Source: Eledone cirrhosa | Taxonomy: Eukaryota > Mollusca > Cephalopoda > Octopoda > Eledonidae | Reading direction: 5' to 3' | Assembly (NCBI GenBank): GCA_964016885.1 | Contig: OZ024745.1 | Location: forward strand, 54,352,300 to 54,416,299 | DNA: 64,000 nucleotides | Shown here: piece by piece, positions 34,780 through 47,035 of the stretch | Numbering within the stretch: the first letter of the stretch is position 1 | Layout: every line of letters starts with the position of its first letter | Notes under the pieces: generated by a model | Seen by the model: only the letters and a program-made list of their open reading frames with translations | Told to the model about the DNA's origin: nothing | Database searches by the model: none | Position numbers and translations under genes: made by a program

Positions 34780-37700
34780 TTGGTGTTATTGATAATATTG
34801 TTGTTGGTGGTGTTGGTGTTGTTGTTGGTGTTATTGTTGTTGTTAGTGTTGGTGTTATTGATAATATTGTTGTTGGTGGTGTTGGTGTTGTTGTTGGTGT
34901 TATTGTTGATGTTAGTGTTGGTGTTATTGATCATATTGTTGTTGGTGTTGTTGGTGTTGTTGTTGGAGTTATTGTTGTTGTTAGTGTTGGTGTTATTGAT
35001 AATATTGTTGTTGGTGGTGTTGGTGTTGTTGTTGGTGTTATTGTTGATGTTAGTGTTGGTGTTAGTGTTGGTGTTATTGATAATATTGTTGTTGGTGGTG
35101 TTGGTGTTGTTTTTGGAGTTAGTGTTGTTGTTAGTGTTGGTGTTACTGATAATATTGTTGTTGGTGGTGTTGGTGTTGTTTTTGGAGTTAGTGTTGTTGT
35201 TAGTGTTGGTGTTATTGATAATATTGTTGTTGGTGGTGTTGGTGTTGTTTTTGGAGTTAGTGTTGTTGTTAGTGTTGGTGTTACTGATAATATTGTTGTT
35301 GGTGGTGTTGGTGTTGTTGTTGGAGTTAGTGTTGTTGTTAGTGTTGGTGTTATTGATAATATTGTTGTTGGTGTTGTTGGTGTTGTTGTTGGTGTTATTG
35401 TTGTTGTTATTGTTGGTGTTATTGATAATATTGTTGTTGGTGGTGTTGGTGTTGTTGTTGGAGTTATTGTTGATGTTAGTGTTGCTGTTATTGATAATAT
35501 TGTTGTTGGTGGTGTTGGTGTTGTTGTTGGTGTTATTGTTGATGTTATTGTTCATGTTAGTGTTGGTGTTATTGATAATGTTGTTGTTGGTGGTGTTGGT
35601 GTTGTTGTTGGTGTTATTGTTGATGTTAGTGTTGGTGTTATTGATAATATTGTTGTTGGTGGTGTTGGTGTTGTTGTTGGAGTTAGTGTTGTTGTTAGTG
35701 TTGGTGTTATTGATAATATTGTTGTTGGTGTTGTTGGTGTTGTTGTTGGTGTTATTGTTGTTGTTATTGTTGGTGTTATTGATAATATTGTTGTTGGTGG
35801 TGTTGGTGTTGTTGTTGGAGTTATTGTTGATGTTAGTATTGCTGTTATTGATAATATTGTTGTTGGTGGTGTTGGTGTTGTTGTTGGTGTTATTGTTGAT
35901 GTTATTGTTGATGTTAGTGTTGGTGTTATTGATAATGTTGTTGTTGGTGGTGTTGGTGTTGTTGTTGGTGTTATTGTTGATGTTAGTGTTGGTGTTATTG
36001 ATAATATTGTTGTTGGTGGTGTTGGTGTTGTTGTTGGGGTTATTGTTGATGTTAGTGTTGGTGTTATTGATAGTATTGTTGTTGGTGGTGTTGGTGTTGT
36101 TGTTGGAGTTATTGTTGATGTTAGTGTTGGTGTTATTGATAATGTTGTTGGTGGTGTTGTTGTTGTTGTTGGTGTTATTGTTGATGTTAGTCTTGGTGTT
36201 ACTGATAATATTGTTGTTGGTGGTGTTGGTGTTGTTGTTGGAGTTATTGTTGATGTTAGTGTTGGTGTTACTGATAATATTGTTGTTGGTGGTGTTGGTG
36301 TTGTTGTTGGAGTTATTGTTGATGTTAGTGTTGGTGTTATTGATAATATTGTTGTTGGTGGTGTTGGTGTTGTTGTTGGTGTTATTGTTGATGTTAGTGT
36401 TGGTGTTATTGATAATATTGTTGTTGGTGGTGTTGGTGTTGTTGTTGGAGTTATTGTTGATGTTAGTGTTGGTGTTATTGATAATATTGTTGTTAGTGGT
36501 GTTGGTGTTGTTGTTGGAGTTATTGTTGATGTTAGTGTTGGTGTTATTAATAATATTGTTGTTGGTGGTGTTGGTGTTGTTGTTGATGTTAGTGTTGGTG
36601 TTATTGATAATATTGTTGTTGGTGGTGTTGGTGTTGTTGTAGGAGTTATTGTTGATGTTAGTGTTGGTGTTGTTGTTGGTGTTATTGTTGATGTTAGTGT
36701 TGGTGTTATTGATAATATTGTTGTTGGTGGTGTTGGTGTTGTTGTAGGAGTTATTGTTGATGTTAGTGTTGATGTTATTGATAATATTGTTGTTGGTGGT
36801 GTTGGTGTTGTTGTTGGTGTTATTGTTGATGTTAGTGTTGGTGTTATTGATAATATTGTTGTTGGTGGTGTTGGTGTTGTTGTTGGTGTTATTGTTGATG
36901 TTAGTGTTGGTGTTATTGATAATATTGTTGTTGGAGTTATTGTTGATGTTAGTGTTGGTGTTATTGATAATATTGTTGTTGGTGGTGTTGGTGTTGTTGT
37001 TGGTGTTATTGTTGATGTTAGTGTTGGTGTTATTGATAATATTGTTGTTGGTGGTGTTGTTGTTGGAGTTATTGTTGATGTTAGTGTTGGTGTTATTAAT
37101 AATATTGTTGTTGGTGGTGTTGGTGTTGTTGTTGGTGTTGGTGTTGTTGTTGGTGTTATTGTTGATGTTAGTGTTGGTGTTATTGATAATATTGTTGTTG
37201 GTGGTGTTGGTGTTGTTGGTGGTGTTGGTGTTGTTGTTGGTGTTATTGTTGATGTTAGTGTTGGTGTTATTGATAATATTGTTGTTGGTGGTGTTGGTGT
37301 TGTTGGTGGTGTTGGTGTTGTTGTTGGTGTTATTGTTGATGTTAGTGTTGGTGTTATTGATAATATTGTTGTTGGTGGTGTTGGTGTTGTTGGTGGTGTT
37401 GGTGTTGTTGTTGGTGTTATTGTTGATGTTAGTGTTGGTGGTGGTGTTGGTGTTGTTGTTGGTGTTGGTGTTGTTGTTGGTGTTATTGTTGATGTTAGTG
37501 TTGGTGTTATTGATAATATTGTTGTTGGTGGTGTTGGTGTTGATGGTGGTGTTGGTGTTGTTGTTGGTGTTATTGTTGATGTTAGTGTTGATGTTATTAA
37601 TAATATTGTTGTTGGTGGTGTTGGTGTTGTTGTTGGTGTTATTGTTGATGTTAGTGTTGGTGTTATTGATAATATTGTTGTTAGTGGTGTTGGTGTTGTT

Positions 37701-38070
37701 GTTGGTGTTATTGTTGATGTTAGTGTTGGTGTTATTGATAATATTGTTGTTAGTGGTGTTGGTGTTGTTTTTGGTGTTATTGTTGATGTTAGTGTTGGTG
37801 TTATTGATAATAATGTTGTTAGTGGTGTTGGTGTTGTTGTTGGTGTTATTGTTGATGTTAGTGTTGGTGTTATTGATAATATTGTTGTTAGTGGTGTTGG
37901 TGTTGTTGTTGGAGTTATTGTTGATGTTAGTGTTGGTGTTATTGATAATATTGTTGTTAGTGGTGTTGGTGTTGTTGTTGGAGTTATTGTTGGTGTTAGT
38001 GTTGGTGTTACTGATAATAATGTTGTTAGTGGTGTTTGTGTTGTTGTTGGAGTTATTGTTGATGTTAGTG
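34780..38070 (+). repeat. B block III: 69-bp monomer array
   Basis: It equals B block II minus 612 bp at the head: the junction is followed directly by the monomers found in II just before gatcatattg (here at 34929). The rest is nearly identical, including the two 357-bp units and the 87-bp monomer run. The close match implies a recent cassette duplication. Confidence 0.9.
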
Positions 38071-39467
38071 TTGGTGTTGATGTTGGAATTGGTGTTGATA
38101 TTGGTGTTGGTGGTGGTGTTGGTGGTGGTGTTGGTGGTGGTGTTGGTGGTGGTGTTGGTGGTGGTGTTGGTGGCCGTGTTAGTGTTGATATTGATGTTGG
38201 TGTTGATATTGGTGTTGGTGGTGGTGTTGGTGGTGGGTGTTGGTGGTGGTGTTGGTGTTGGTGGTGTTAGTGTTGATGTTTGTGTTGATGTTGATGTTGG
38301 TGTTGGTGTTGATATTGGTGTTGGTGGTGGTGTTGGTGGTGGTGTTGGTGGTGGTGTTGGTGGCGGTGTTGATGTTGATGTTGATGTTGGTGTTGATATT
38401 GGTGTTGGTGGTGGTGTTGGTGGTGGTGTTGTTGGTGGTTCTGGTGTTGGTGGTGTTAGTGTTGATGTTAGTGTAGGTGTTGGTGTTGGCGGTTTTAGTG
38501 TTGATGTTAGTGTTGATGTTGGTGTTGGTGTTGATATTGGTGTTGGTGGTGGTGTTGGTGTTGGTATTGATCCGGAGTTGATGGTGGTGTTGGTGGTGGT
38601 GTTAGAGTTGATGTTGATGTTGGTGTTGATATTGGTGTTGGTGTTGGTGGTGGTGTTGATATTGGTGTTGGTGGTGATGTTGGTGGTGGTGGTGTTGGTG
38701 GTGGTGTTGGTGTTGGTGTTGGTGTTGGTGGTGTTGGTGGTGCTGGTGGTGTTGGTGGTGGTGTTGGTGGTGTTAGTGTTGATGTTTGTGTTGATGTTAG
38801 TGTTGATGTTGGTGCTGGTGGTGGTGGTGGTGTTGTTTATGGTGTTGGTGGTGGTGTTGGTGGTGGTGTTGGTGGTGGTGTTGGTGTTGATATTGGTATT
38901 TGTGTTGGTGTTGGTGTTGATATTCATATTGGTGGCGGTGTTAATGGTGGTGTTGGTGGTGGTGTTGGTGTTGGTATTGGTGGTGGTGTTGGTGGTGGTG
39001 TTAGTGTTGATATTGGTACTGGTGGTGGTGTTGGTGCTGGTGTTGGTGTTGATATTGGTATTGGGGGTAGTGTTGGTGGTGGTGTTGGTGTGATATTGGT
39101 ATTGGTGGTGGTGTTGGGGGTGGTGTTGGTGTTGATATTGGTATTGGTGGTGGTGTTGGTGGTTCGTGTTGGTGTTGATATTTGTATTGGTGGTGGTGTT
39201 GGTGTTGATATTGGTATTGGTGGTGGTGTTGGTGGTGGTGCTGGTGTTGATATTGGTATTGGTGGTGGTGATGGTGGTGGTGTTGGTGTTGATATTGGTA
39301 TTGGTGGTGGTGTTCGTGGTGGTGTTGGTGTTGATATTGTTATTGGTGGTTGTGTGGGGGTGGTGTTGGTGTTGATATTGATGTTGATATTGTTGTTGGT
39401 GGTGGTGGTGTTAGTGTTGATGTTTATACTATTGTTAGTTTTGGTGGTGGTGTTGTTGGTGATGTTA
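35989..39467 (+). repeat. 3.5-kb segmental duplication, copy 3 of 3
   Basis: It is 4,818 bp to the right of copy 2 until an 84-bp deletion in the distal A block (near 39275). gataataatg at about 37806 is private to this copy. Confidence 0.85.
38071..39460 (+). repeat. A block III
   Basis: As A block II, but 84 bp shorter because one gttgatattggtattgg-type sub-repeat pair with ggtggtgatgg is missing. gatccggag lies near 38569 and gatattcatattgg at 38921. Confidence 0.9.
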
Positions 39468-39513
39468 GTGTTGATAAAGTTAGTGTCGATATTAATTGGC
39501 ATTGATGTTAGTG
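39468..39513 (+). repeat. 46-bp A/B junction element, copy 4 (gataaag form)
   Basis: The last copy with gataaag. Later complete copies read gatgaag. Confidence 0.9.
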
Positions 39514-41830
39514 TTGGTGTTATTGATAATATTGTTGTTGGTGGTGATGGTGTTGTTGTTTGAGTTATTGTTGATGTTAGTGTTGGCGTTACTGATAATA
39601 TTGTTGTTGGTGTTGTTGTTGGAGTTATTGTTGATTTTAGTGTTGGTGTTATTGATAATATTGTTGTTGGTGGTGTTGGTGTTGTTGTTGGTGTTATTGT
39701 TGATGTTAGTGTTTGTGTTACTGATAATATTGTTGTTGGTGGTGTTGGTGTTGTTGTTGGTGTTATTGTTGATGTTAGTGTTGGTGTTATTGATAATATT
39801 GTTGTTGGTGGTGTTGGTGTTGTTGTTGGTGTTATTGTTGATGTTAGTGTTGGTGTTATTGATAATATTATTGTTGGTGGTGTTGGTGTTGTTGTTGGTG
39901 TTATTGTTGATGTTAGTGTTGGTGTTATTGATAATATTGATGTTGGTGGTGTTGGTGTTGTTGTTGGTGTTATTGTTGATGTTAGTGTTGGTGTTATTGA
40001 TAATATTGTTGTTGGTGGTGTTGGTGTTGTTGTTGGTGTTATTGTTGTTGTTAGTGTTGGTGTTATTGATAATATTGTTGTTGGTGGTGTTGGTGTTGTT
40101 GTTGGTGTTATTGTTGATGTTAGTGTTGGTGTTATTGATCATATTGTTGTTGGTGTTGTTGGTGTTGTTGTTGGAGTTATTGTTGTTGTTAGTGTTGGTG
40201 TTATTGATAATATTGTTGTTGGTGGTGTTGGTGTTGTTGTTGGTGTTATTGTTGATGTTAGTGTTGGTGTTAGTGTTGGTGTTATTGATAATATTGTTGT
40301 TGGTGGTGTTGGTGTTGTTTTTGGAGTTAGTGTTGTTGTTAGTGTTGGTGTTACTGATAATATTGTTGTTGGTGGTGTTGGTGTTGTTTTTGGAGTTAGT
40401 GTTGTTGTTAGTGTTGGTGTTATTGATAATATTGTTGTTGGTGGTGTTGGTGTTGTTTTTGGAGTTAGTGTTGTTGTTAGTGTTGGTGTTACTGATAATA
40501 TTGTTGTTGGTGGTGTTGGTGTTGTTGTTGGAGTTAGTGTTGTTGTTAGTGTTGGTGTTATTGATAATATTGTTGTTGGTGTTGTTGGTGTTGTTGTTGG
40601 TGTTATTGTTGTTGTTATTGTTGGTGTTATTGATAATATTGTTGTTGGTGGTGTTGGTGTTGTTGTTGGAGTTATTGTTGATGTTAGTGTTGCTGTTATT
40701 GATAATATTGTTGTTGGTGGTGTTGGTGTTGTTGTTGGTGTTATTGTTGATGTTATTGTTCATGTTAGTGTTGGTGTTATTGATAATGTTGTTGTTGGTG
40801 GTGTTGGTGTTGTTGTTGGTGTTATTGTTGATGTTAGTGTTGGTGTTATTGATAATATTGTTGTTGGTGGTGTTGGTGTTGTTGTTGGAGTTAGTGTTGT
40901 TGTTAGTGTTGGTGTTATTGATAATATTGTTGTTGGTGTTGTTGGTGTTGTTGTTGGTGTTATTGTTGTTGTTATTGTTGGTGTTATCGATAATATTGTT
41001 GTTGGTGGTGTTGGTGTTGTTGTTGGAGTTATTGTTGATGTTAGTATTGCTGTTATTGATAATATTGTTGTTGGTGGTGTTGGTGTTGTTGTTGGTGTTA
41101 TTGTTGATGTTATTGTTGATGTTAGTGTTGGTGTTATTGATAATGTTGTTGTTGGTGGTGTTGGTGTTGTTGTTGGTGTTATTGTTGATGTTAGTGTTGG
41201 TGTTATTGATAATATTGTTGTTGGTGGTGTTGGTGTTGTTGTTGGAGTTAGTGTTGTTGTTAGTGTTGGTGTTATTGATAATATTGTTGTTGGTGTTGTT
41301 GGTGTTGTTGTTGGTGTTATTGTTGTTGTTATTGTTGGTGTTATTGATAATATTGTTGTTGGTGCTGTTGGTGTTGTTGTTGGAGTTATTGTTGATGTTA
41401 GTGTTGCTGTTATTGATAATATTGTTGTTGGTGGTGTTGGTGTTGTTGTTGGTGTTATTGTTGATGTTATTGTTGATGTTAGTGTTGGTGTTATTGATAA
41501 TGTTGTTGTTGGTGGTGTTGGTGTTGTTGTTGGTGTTATTGTTGATGTTAGTGTTGGTGTTATTGATAATATTGTTGTTGGTGGTTTTGGTGTTGTTGTT
41601 GGAGTTATTGTTGATGTTAGTGTTGGTGTTATTGATAATATTGTTGTTGGTGGTGTTGGTGTTGTTGTTGGTGTTATTGTTGATGTTAGTGTTGGTGTTA
41701 TTGATAATATTGTTGTTGGTGGTGTTGGTGTTGTTGTTGGAGTTAGTGTTGATGTTAGTGTTGGTGTTACTAATAATATTGTTGTTGGTGGTGTTGGTGT
41801 TGTTGTTGGTGTTATTGTTGATGTTAGTGT
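39514..41830 (+). repeat. B block IV: 69-bp monomer array with a hybrid make-up
   Basis: The head matches B block II at a 10,164-bp offset, including gtgatggtg and gttgtttgag. A 138-bp (two-monomer) deletion lies before gatcatattg (about 40137). Three 357-bp units follow. The last about 200 bp (actaataat, then gttggggttggtg) resemble the ends of blocks V-IX rather than those of I-III. Confidence 0.9.
40527..41597 (+). repeat. 357-bp higher-order repeat, three copies
   Basis: Unit starts (gttggagttagtg) fall at 40527, 40884 and 41241. The first contains ttcatg in its 12-bp insertion and the others ttgatg. The copy number is one more than in cassettes II and III, which is direct evidence of unequal exchange. 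Confidence 0.88.
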
Positions 41831-43618
41831 TGGGGTTGGTGTTGGAGTTGGTGTTGATATTGGTGTTGGTGGTGGTGTTGGTGGTGGTGTTGGTGGTGGT
41901 GTTGGTGGCGGTGTTAGTGTTGATATTGATTTTGGCGTTGATATTGGTGTTGGTGGTGGTGTTGGTGGTAGTTGTTGGTGTTGGTGTTGGTGTTGGTGTT
42001 GGTGGTGTTAGTGTTGATGTTTGTGTTGATGTTGATGTTGGTGTTGGTGTTGATATTGGTGTTGGTGGTGGGGTTGGTGGTGGTGTTGGTGGTGGTGTTG
42101 GTGTTGGTGGCGGTGTTAGTGTTGATATTGATGTTGGTGTTGATATTGGTGTTGGTGGTGGTGTTGGTGGTGGTGTTGGTGGTGGTGTTGGTGGTGGTGT
42201 TGGTGGTGGTGTTGGTGGTGGTGTTGGTGGTGGTGTTGGTGGCGGTGTTAGTGTTGATATTGATGTTGGTGTTGATATTGGTGTTGGTGGTGGTGTTGGT
42301 GGTAGGTGTTGGTGTTGGTGTTGGTGTTGGTGTTGGTGGTATTAGTGTTGATGTTTGTGTTGATGTTGATGTTGGTGCTGGTGTTGATATTGGTGTTGGT
42401 GGTGGTGTTGGTGGCGGTGTTAGTGTTGATGTTGATGTTGGTGTTGATATTGGTGTTGGCGGTGGTGTTGGTGGTGGTGTTGTTAGTGGTGTTGGTGTTG
42501 GTGATGTTAGTGTTGATGTTAGTGTTGGTGTTGGTGTTGGCGGTGTTAGTGTTGATGTTAGTGTTGATGTTGGTGTTGGTGTTGATATTGGTGTTGGTGG
42601 TGGTGGTGGTGTTGGTGGTGGTGTTGGTGTTGGTATTGATCTGGAGTTGATGGTGGTGTTGGTGGTGGCGTTAGTGTTGATGTTGATGTTGATATTGGAG
42701 GGGGTGTTGGTGGTGGTGTTAGTTAGATGTTGGTGTTGATATTGGTGTTGTTGGTGATGTTGGTGGTGGTGTTGGTGGTGGTGTTGGTGGTGGTGGTGTT
42801 GGTGGTGGTGTTGGTGTTGGTGGTGTTAGTGTTGATGTTTGTGTTGATGTTAGTGTTGATGTTGGTGTTAGTGTTGATATTGGTGTTGGTTGTGGTGGTG
42901 GTGTTGGTGGTGGTGTTGGTGGTGGTGTTGGTGTTGATATTGGTATTTGTGTTGGTGTTGGTGTTGATATTCATATTGGTGGCGGTGTTAGTGGTGGTGT
43001 TGGTGGTGGTGTTGGTGTTGGTATTGGTGGTGGTGTTGGTGGTGGTGTTGGTGTTGATATTGGTACTGGTGGTAGTGTTGGTGGTGGTGTTGGTGTGATA
43101 TTGGTATTGGTGGTTGTGTTGGGGGTGGCGTTGGTGGTGGTATTAGTTTTGATATTGGTATTGGAGGTGGTGTTGGTGGTGGTGTTGTTGTTGATATTGG
43201 TATTGTTGGTGGTGTTGGTGGTGGTGTTGGTGTTGATATTGGTATTGGTGGTGGTGTTGGTGGTGGTGTTGGTTTTGATATTGGTATTGGTGGTGGTGTT
43301 GGTGGTGGTGTTGGTGTTGATATTGGTATTGGTGGTGGTGATGATGGTGGTGTTGGTGTTGATATTGGTATTGGTGGTTGTGTTGTTGGTGATGTTGGTG
43401 TTGATATTGGTATTGGTGGTGGTGATGGTGGTGGTGTTGGTGTTGATATTGGTATTGGTGGTGGTGTTCGTGGTGGTGTTGGTGTTGATATTGTTATTGG
43501 TGGTGGTGTTGGTGGTGGTGTTGGTGTTGATATTGATGTTGATATTGTTGTTGTTGGTGGTGGTGGTGTTAGTGTTGATGTTTATACTATTGGTAGTGTT
43601 GGTGGTGGTGTTGGTGGT
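41831..43618 (+). repeat. A block IV
   Basis: It opens tggggttggtgttgg, as in blocks V-IX. It has a long (gttggtggtg)n run (about 42160-42240) and gatctggagttgatgg near 42639 instead of gatccgg. Also visible are gttagttagatgttg (about 42720) and gatattcatattgg at 42967. It ends gatgtttatactattgg and runs straight into B-type monomers without the full junction. Confidence 0.9.
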
Positions 43619-43631
43619 GATGTTAGTGTTG
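43619..43631 (+). repeat. Deleted A/B junction (43-bp loss), scar 1
   Basis: A single gatgttagtgttg stands where complete junctions have two copies of this 13-mer, 43 bp apart, around tcgatattaattggcattg. The exact loss of one direct repeat plus the spacer points to slippage or recombination between the two 13-mers. Confidence 0.85.
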
Positions 43632-44527
43632 GTGTTATTGATAATATTGTTGTTGGTGGTGTTGGTGTTGTTGTTGGTGTTATTGTTGATGTTAGTGTTG
43701 GTGTTATTGATAATATTATTGTTGCTGGTATTGGTGTTGTTGTTGGTGTTATTGTTGTTGTTAGTGTTGGTGTTATTGATAATATTGTTGTTGGTGGTGT
43801 TGGTGTTGTTGTTGGTGTTATTGTTGATGTTAGTGTTGGTGTTATTGATAATATTGTTGTCGGTGGTGTTGGTGTTGTTGTTGGTGTTATTGTTGATGTT
43901 AGTGTTGGTGTTATTGATAATATTGTTGTCGGTGGTGTTGGTGTTGTTATTGGTGTTATTGTTGATGTTAGTGTTGGTGTTACTGATAGTATTGTTGTTG
44001 GTGGTGTTGGTGTTGTTGCTGGAGTTACTGTTGATGTTAGTTTTGGTGTTATTGATAATATTGTTGTTGGTGGTGTTGGTGTTGTTGTTGGAGTTATTGT
44101 TGATGTTAGTGTTGGTGTTACTGATAATATTGTTGTTGGTGGTTATTGGTGTTGTTGTTGGTGTTATTGTTGATGTTAGTTTTGGTGTTGTTGATAATAT
44201 TGTTGTTGGTGGTGTTGGTGTTGTTGTTGGAGTTATTGTTGATGTTAGTCTTGGTGTTATTGATAATGTTGTTGTTGGTGGTGTTGGTGTTGTTGTTGGA
44301 GTTATTATTGTTGTTAGTGTTGGTGTTACTGATAATATTGTTGTTGGTGGTGTTGGTGTTGTTGTTGGAGTTATTGTTGATGTTAGTGTTGGTGTTATTG
44401 ATAATATTGTTGTTGGTGGTGTTGGTGTTGTTGTTGGTGTAATTGTTGATGTTAGTGTTGGTGTTATTGATAATATTGTTGTTGGTGGTGTTGGTGTTGT
44501 TGTTGGAGTTATTGTTGATGTTAGTGT
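43632..44527 (+). repeat. B block V: short 69-bp monomer array
   Basis: About 13 monomers. Private features are gttgctggtattgg (about 43731), gttgtcggtgg twice (about 43857 and 43926), gttgctggagttactg (about 44015) and a triplet-phase slip at ggtggttattggtg (about 44140), which ends one open frame and opens another. Confidence 0.9.
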
Positions 44528-46264
44528 TGGGGTTGGTGTTGGAGTTGGTGTTGATATTGGTGTTGGTGGTGGTGTTGGTGGTGGTGTAGGTGGTGGTGTT
44601 GGTGGCAGTGTTAGTGTTGATATTGAAGTTGGTGTTGATATTGGTGTTGGTGGTGGTGTTGGTGGTAGGTGTTGGTGTTGGTGTTGGTGTTGGTGTTGGT
44701 GGTGTTAGTGTTGATGTTTGTGTTGATGTTGATGTTGGTGTTGGTGTTGATATTGGTGTTGGTGGTGGGGTTGGTCGTGGTGTTGTTGGTGGTGTTGGTG
44801 TTGGTGGCGGTGTTAGTGTTGATATTGATGTTGGTGTTGATATTGGTGTTGTTGGTGGTGTTGGTGGTGGTGTTGGTGGTGGTGTTGGTGGTGGTGTTGG
44901 TGGTGGTGTTGGTGGTGGTGTTGGTGGCGGTGTTAGTGTTGATATTGATGTTGGTGTTGATATTGGTGTTGGTGGTGGTGTTGGTGGTGGGTGTTGGTGG
45001 TGGTGTTGGTGTTGGTGGTGTTAGTGTTGATGTTTGTGTTCATGTTGATGTTGGTGCTGGTGTTGATATTGGTGTTGGTGGTGGTGTTGATGGTGGTGTT
45101 GGTGGCGGTGTTAGTGTTGATGTTGATGTTGGTGTTGATATTGGTGTTGGCGGTGGTGTTGGTGGTGGTGTTGTTAGTGGTGTTGGTGTTGGTGGTGTTA
45201 GTGTTGATGTTAGTGTTGGTGTTGGTGTTGGCGGTGTTAGTGTTGATGTTAGTGTTGATGTTGGTGTTGGTGTTGATATTGGTGTTGGTGGTGGTGGTGG
45301 TGTTAGTGGTGGTGTTGGTGTTGGTATTGATCTGGAGTTGATGGTGGTGTTGGTGGTGGTGTTAGTGTTGATGTTGATGTTGATATTGGAGGTGGTGTTA
45401 GTGGTGGTGTTAGTTAGATGTTGGTGTTGATATTGGTGTTGGTGGTGATGTTGGTGGTGGTGTTGGTGGTGGTGTTGGTGTTGGTGGTGTTAGTGTTGAT
45501 GTTTGTGTTGATGTTAGTGTTGATGTTGGTGTTAGTGTTGATATTGGTGTTGGTGGTGGTGGTGGTGTTGGTGGTGGTGTTGGTGGTGGTGTTGGTGTTG
45601 ATATTGGTATTTGTATTGGTGTTGGTGTTGATATTCATATTGGTGGCGGTGTTAGTGCTGGTGTTGGTGGTGGTGTTGGTGTTGGTATTGGTGGTGGTGT
45701 TGGTGGTGGTGTTGGTGTTGATATTGGTACTGGTGGTAGTGTTGGTGGTGGTGTTGGTGTGATATTGGTATTGGTGGTGGTGTTGGGGGTGGCGCCGGTG
45801 GTGGTATTAGTTTTGATATTGGTATTGGAGGTGGTGTTGGTGGTGGTGTTGTTGTTGATATTGGTATTGTTGGTGGTGTTGGTGGTGGTGTTGTTGTTGA
45901 TATTGGTATTGTTGGTGGTGTTGGTGGTGGTGTTGGTGTTGATATTGGTATTGGTGGTGGTGTTGGTGGTGGTGTTGGTTTTGATATTGGTATTGGTGGT
46001 GGTGTTGGTGGTGGTGTTGGTGTTGATATTGGTATTGGTGGTGGTGATGATGGTGGTGTTGGTGTTGATATTGGTATTGGTGGTGGTGTTGTTGGTGATG
46101 TTGGTGTTGATATTGGTATTGGTGGTGGTGATGGTGGTAGTGTTGGTGTTGATATTGGTATTGGTGGTGGTGATGATGGTGGTGTTGGTGTTGATATTGG
46201 TATTGGTGGTGGTGTTGGTGTTGATATTGATGTTGATATTGTTGTTGTTGGTGGTGTTGGTGGT
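44528..46264 (+). repeat. A block V
   Basis: It includes ggtcgtggtgttgttgg (about 44774) and gtgttcatgttgatg (about 45037), shared with VI-IX, with gatctggag near 45330. Its right end lacks the gatgtttatactagtg element that other A blocks have before the junction, and it carries ggcgccgg (about 45791) where others have ggcgtcgg or ggcgttgg. Confidence 0.88.
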
Positions 46265-46277
46265 GATGTTAGTGTTG
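46265..46277 (+). repeat. Deleted A/B junction (43-bp loss), scar 2
   Basis: It has the same single gatgttagtgttg configuration as at 43619. With two adjacent cassettes sharing the scar, the simplest history is one deletion followed by duplication of the cassette. Confidence 0.85.
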
Positions 46278-47035
46278 GTGTTATTGATAATATTGTTGTT
46301 GGTGGTGTTGGTGTTGTTGTTGGTGTTATTGTTGATGTTAGTGTTGGTGTTATTGATAATATTATTGTTGCTGGTATTGGTGTTGTTGTTGGTGTTATTG
46401 TTGTTGTTAGTGTTGGTGTTATTGATAATATTGTTGTTGGTGGTGTTGGTGTTGTTGTTGGTGTTATTGTTGATGTTAGTGTTGGTGTTATTGATAATAT
46501 TGTTGTCGGTGGTGTTGGTGTTGTTATTGGTGTTATTGTTGATGTTAGTGTTGGTGTTACTGATAGTATTGTTGTTGGTGGTGTTGGTGTTGTTGCTGGA
46601 GTTACTGTTGATGTTAGTTTTGGTGTTATTGATAATATTGTTGTTGGTGGTGTTGGTGTTGTTGTTGGAGTTATTGTTGATGTTAGTGTTGGTGTTACTG
46701 ATAATATTGTTGTTGGTGGTTATTGGTGTTGTTGTTGGTGTTATTGTTGATGTTAGTTTTGGTGTTGTTGATAATATTGTTGTTGGTGGTGTTGGTGTTG
46801 TTGTTGGAGTTATTGTTGATGTTAGTCTTGGTGTTATTGATAATGTTGTTGTTGGTGGTGTTGGTGTTGTCGTTGGAGTTATTATTGTTGTTAGTGTTGG
46901 TGTTACTGATAATATTGTTGTTGGTGGTGTTGGTGTTGTTGTTGGAGTTATTGTTGATGTTAGTGTTGGTGTTATTGATAATATTGTTGTTGGTGGTGTT
47001 GGTGTTGTTGTTGGAGTTATTGTTGATGTTAGTGT
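46278..47035 (+). repeat. B block VI: shortest 69-bp monomer array
   Basis: It corresponds to B block V minus 138 bp (two monomers). It shares gttgctggtattgg, gttgctggagttactg and the phase slip ggtggttattggtg (about 46717), so V and VI are sister copies. One private change is gttgtcgttgg (about 46867). Confidence 0.9.
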
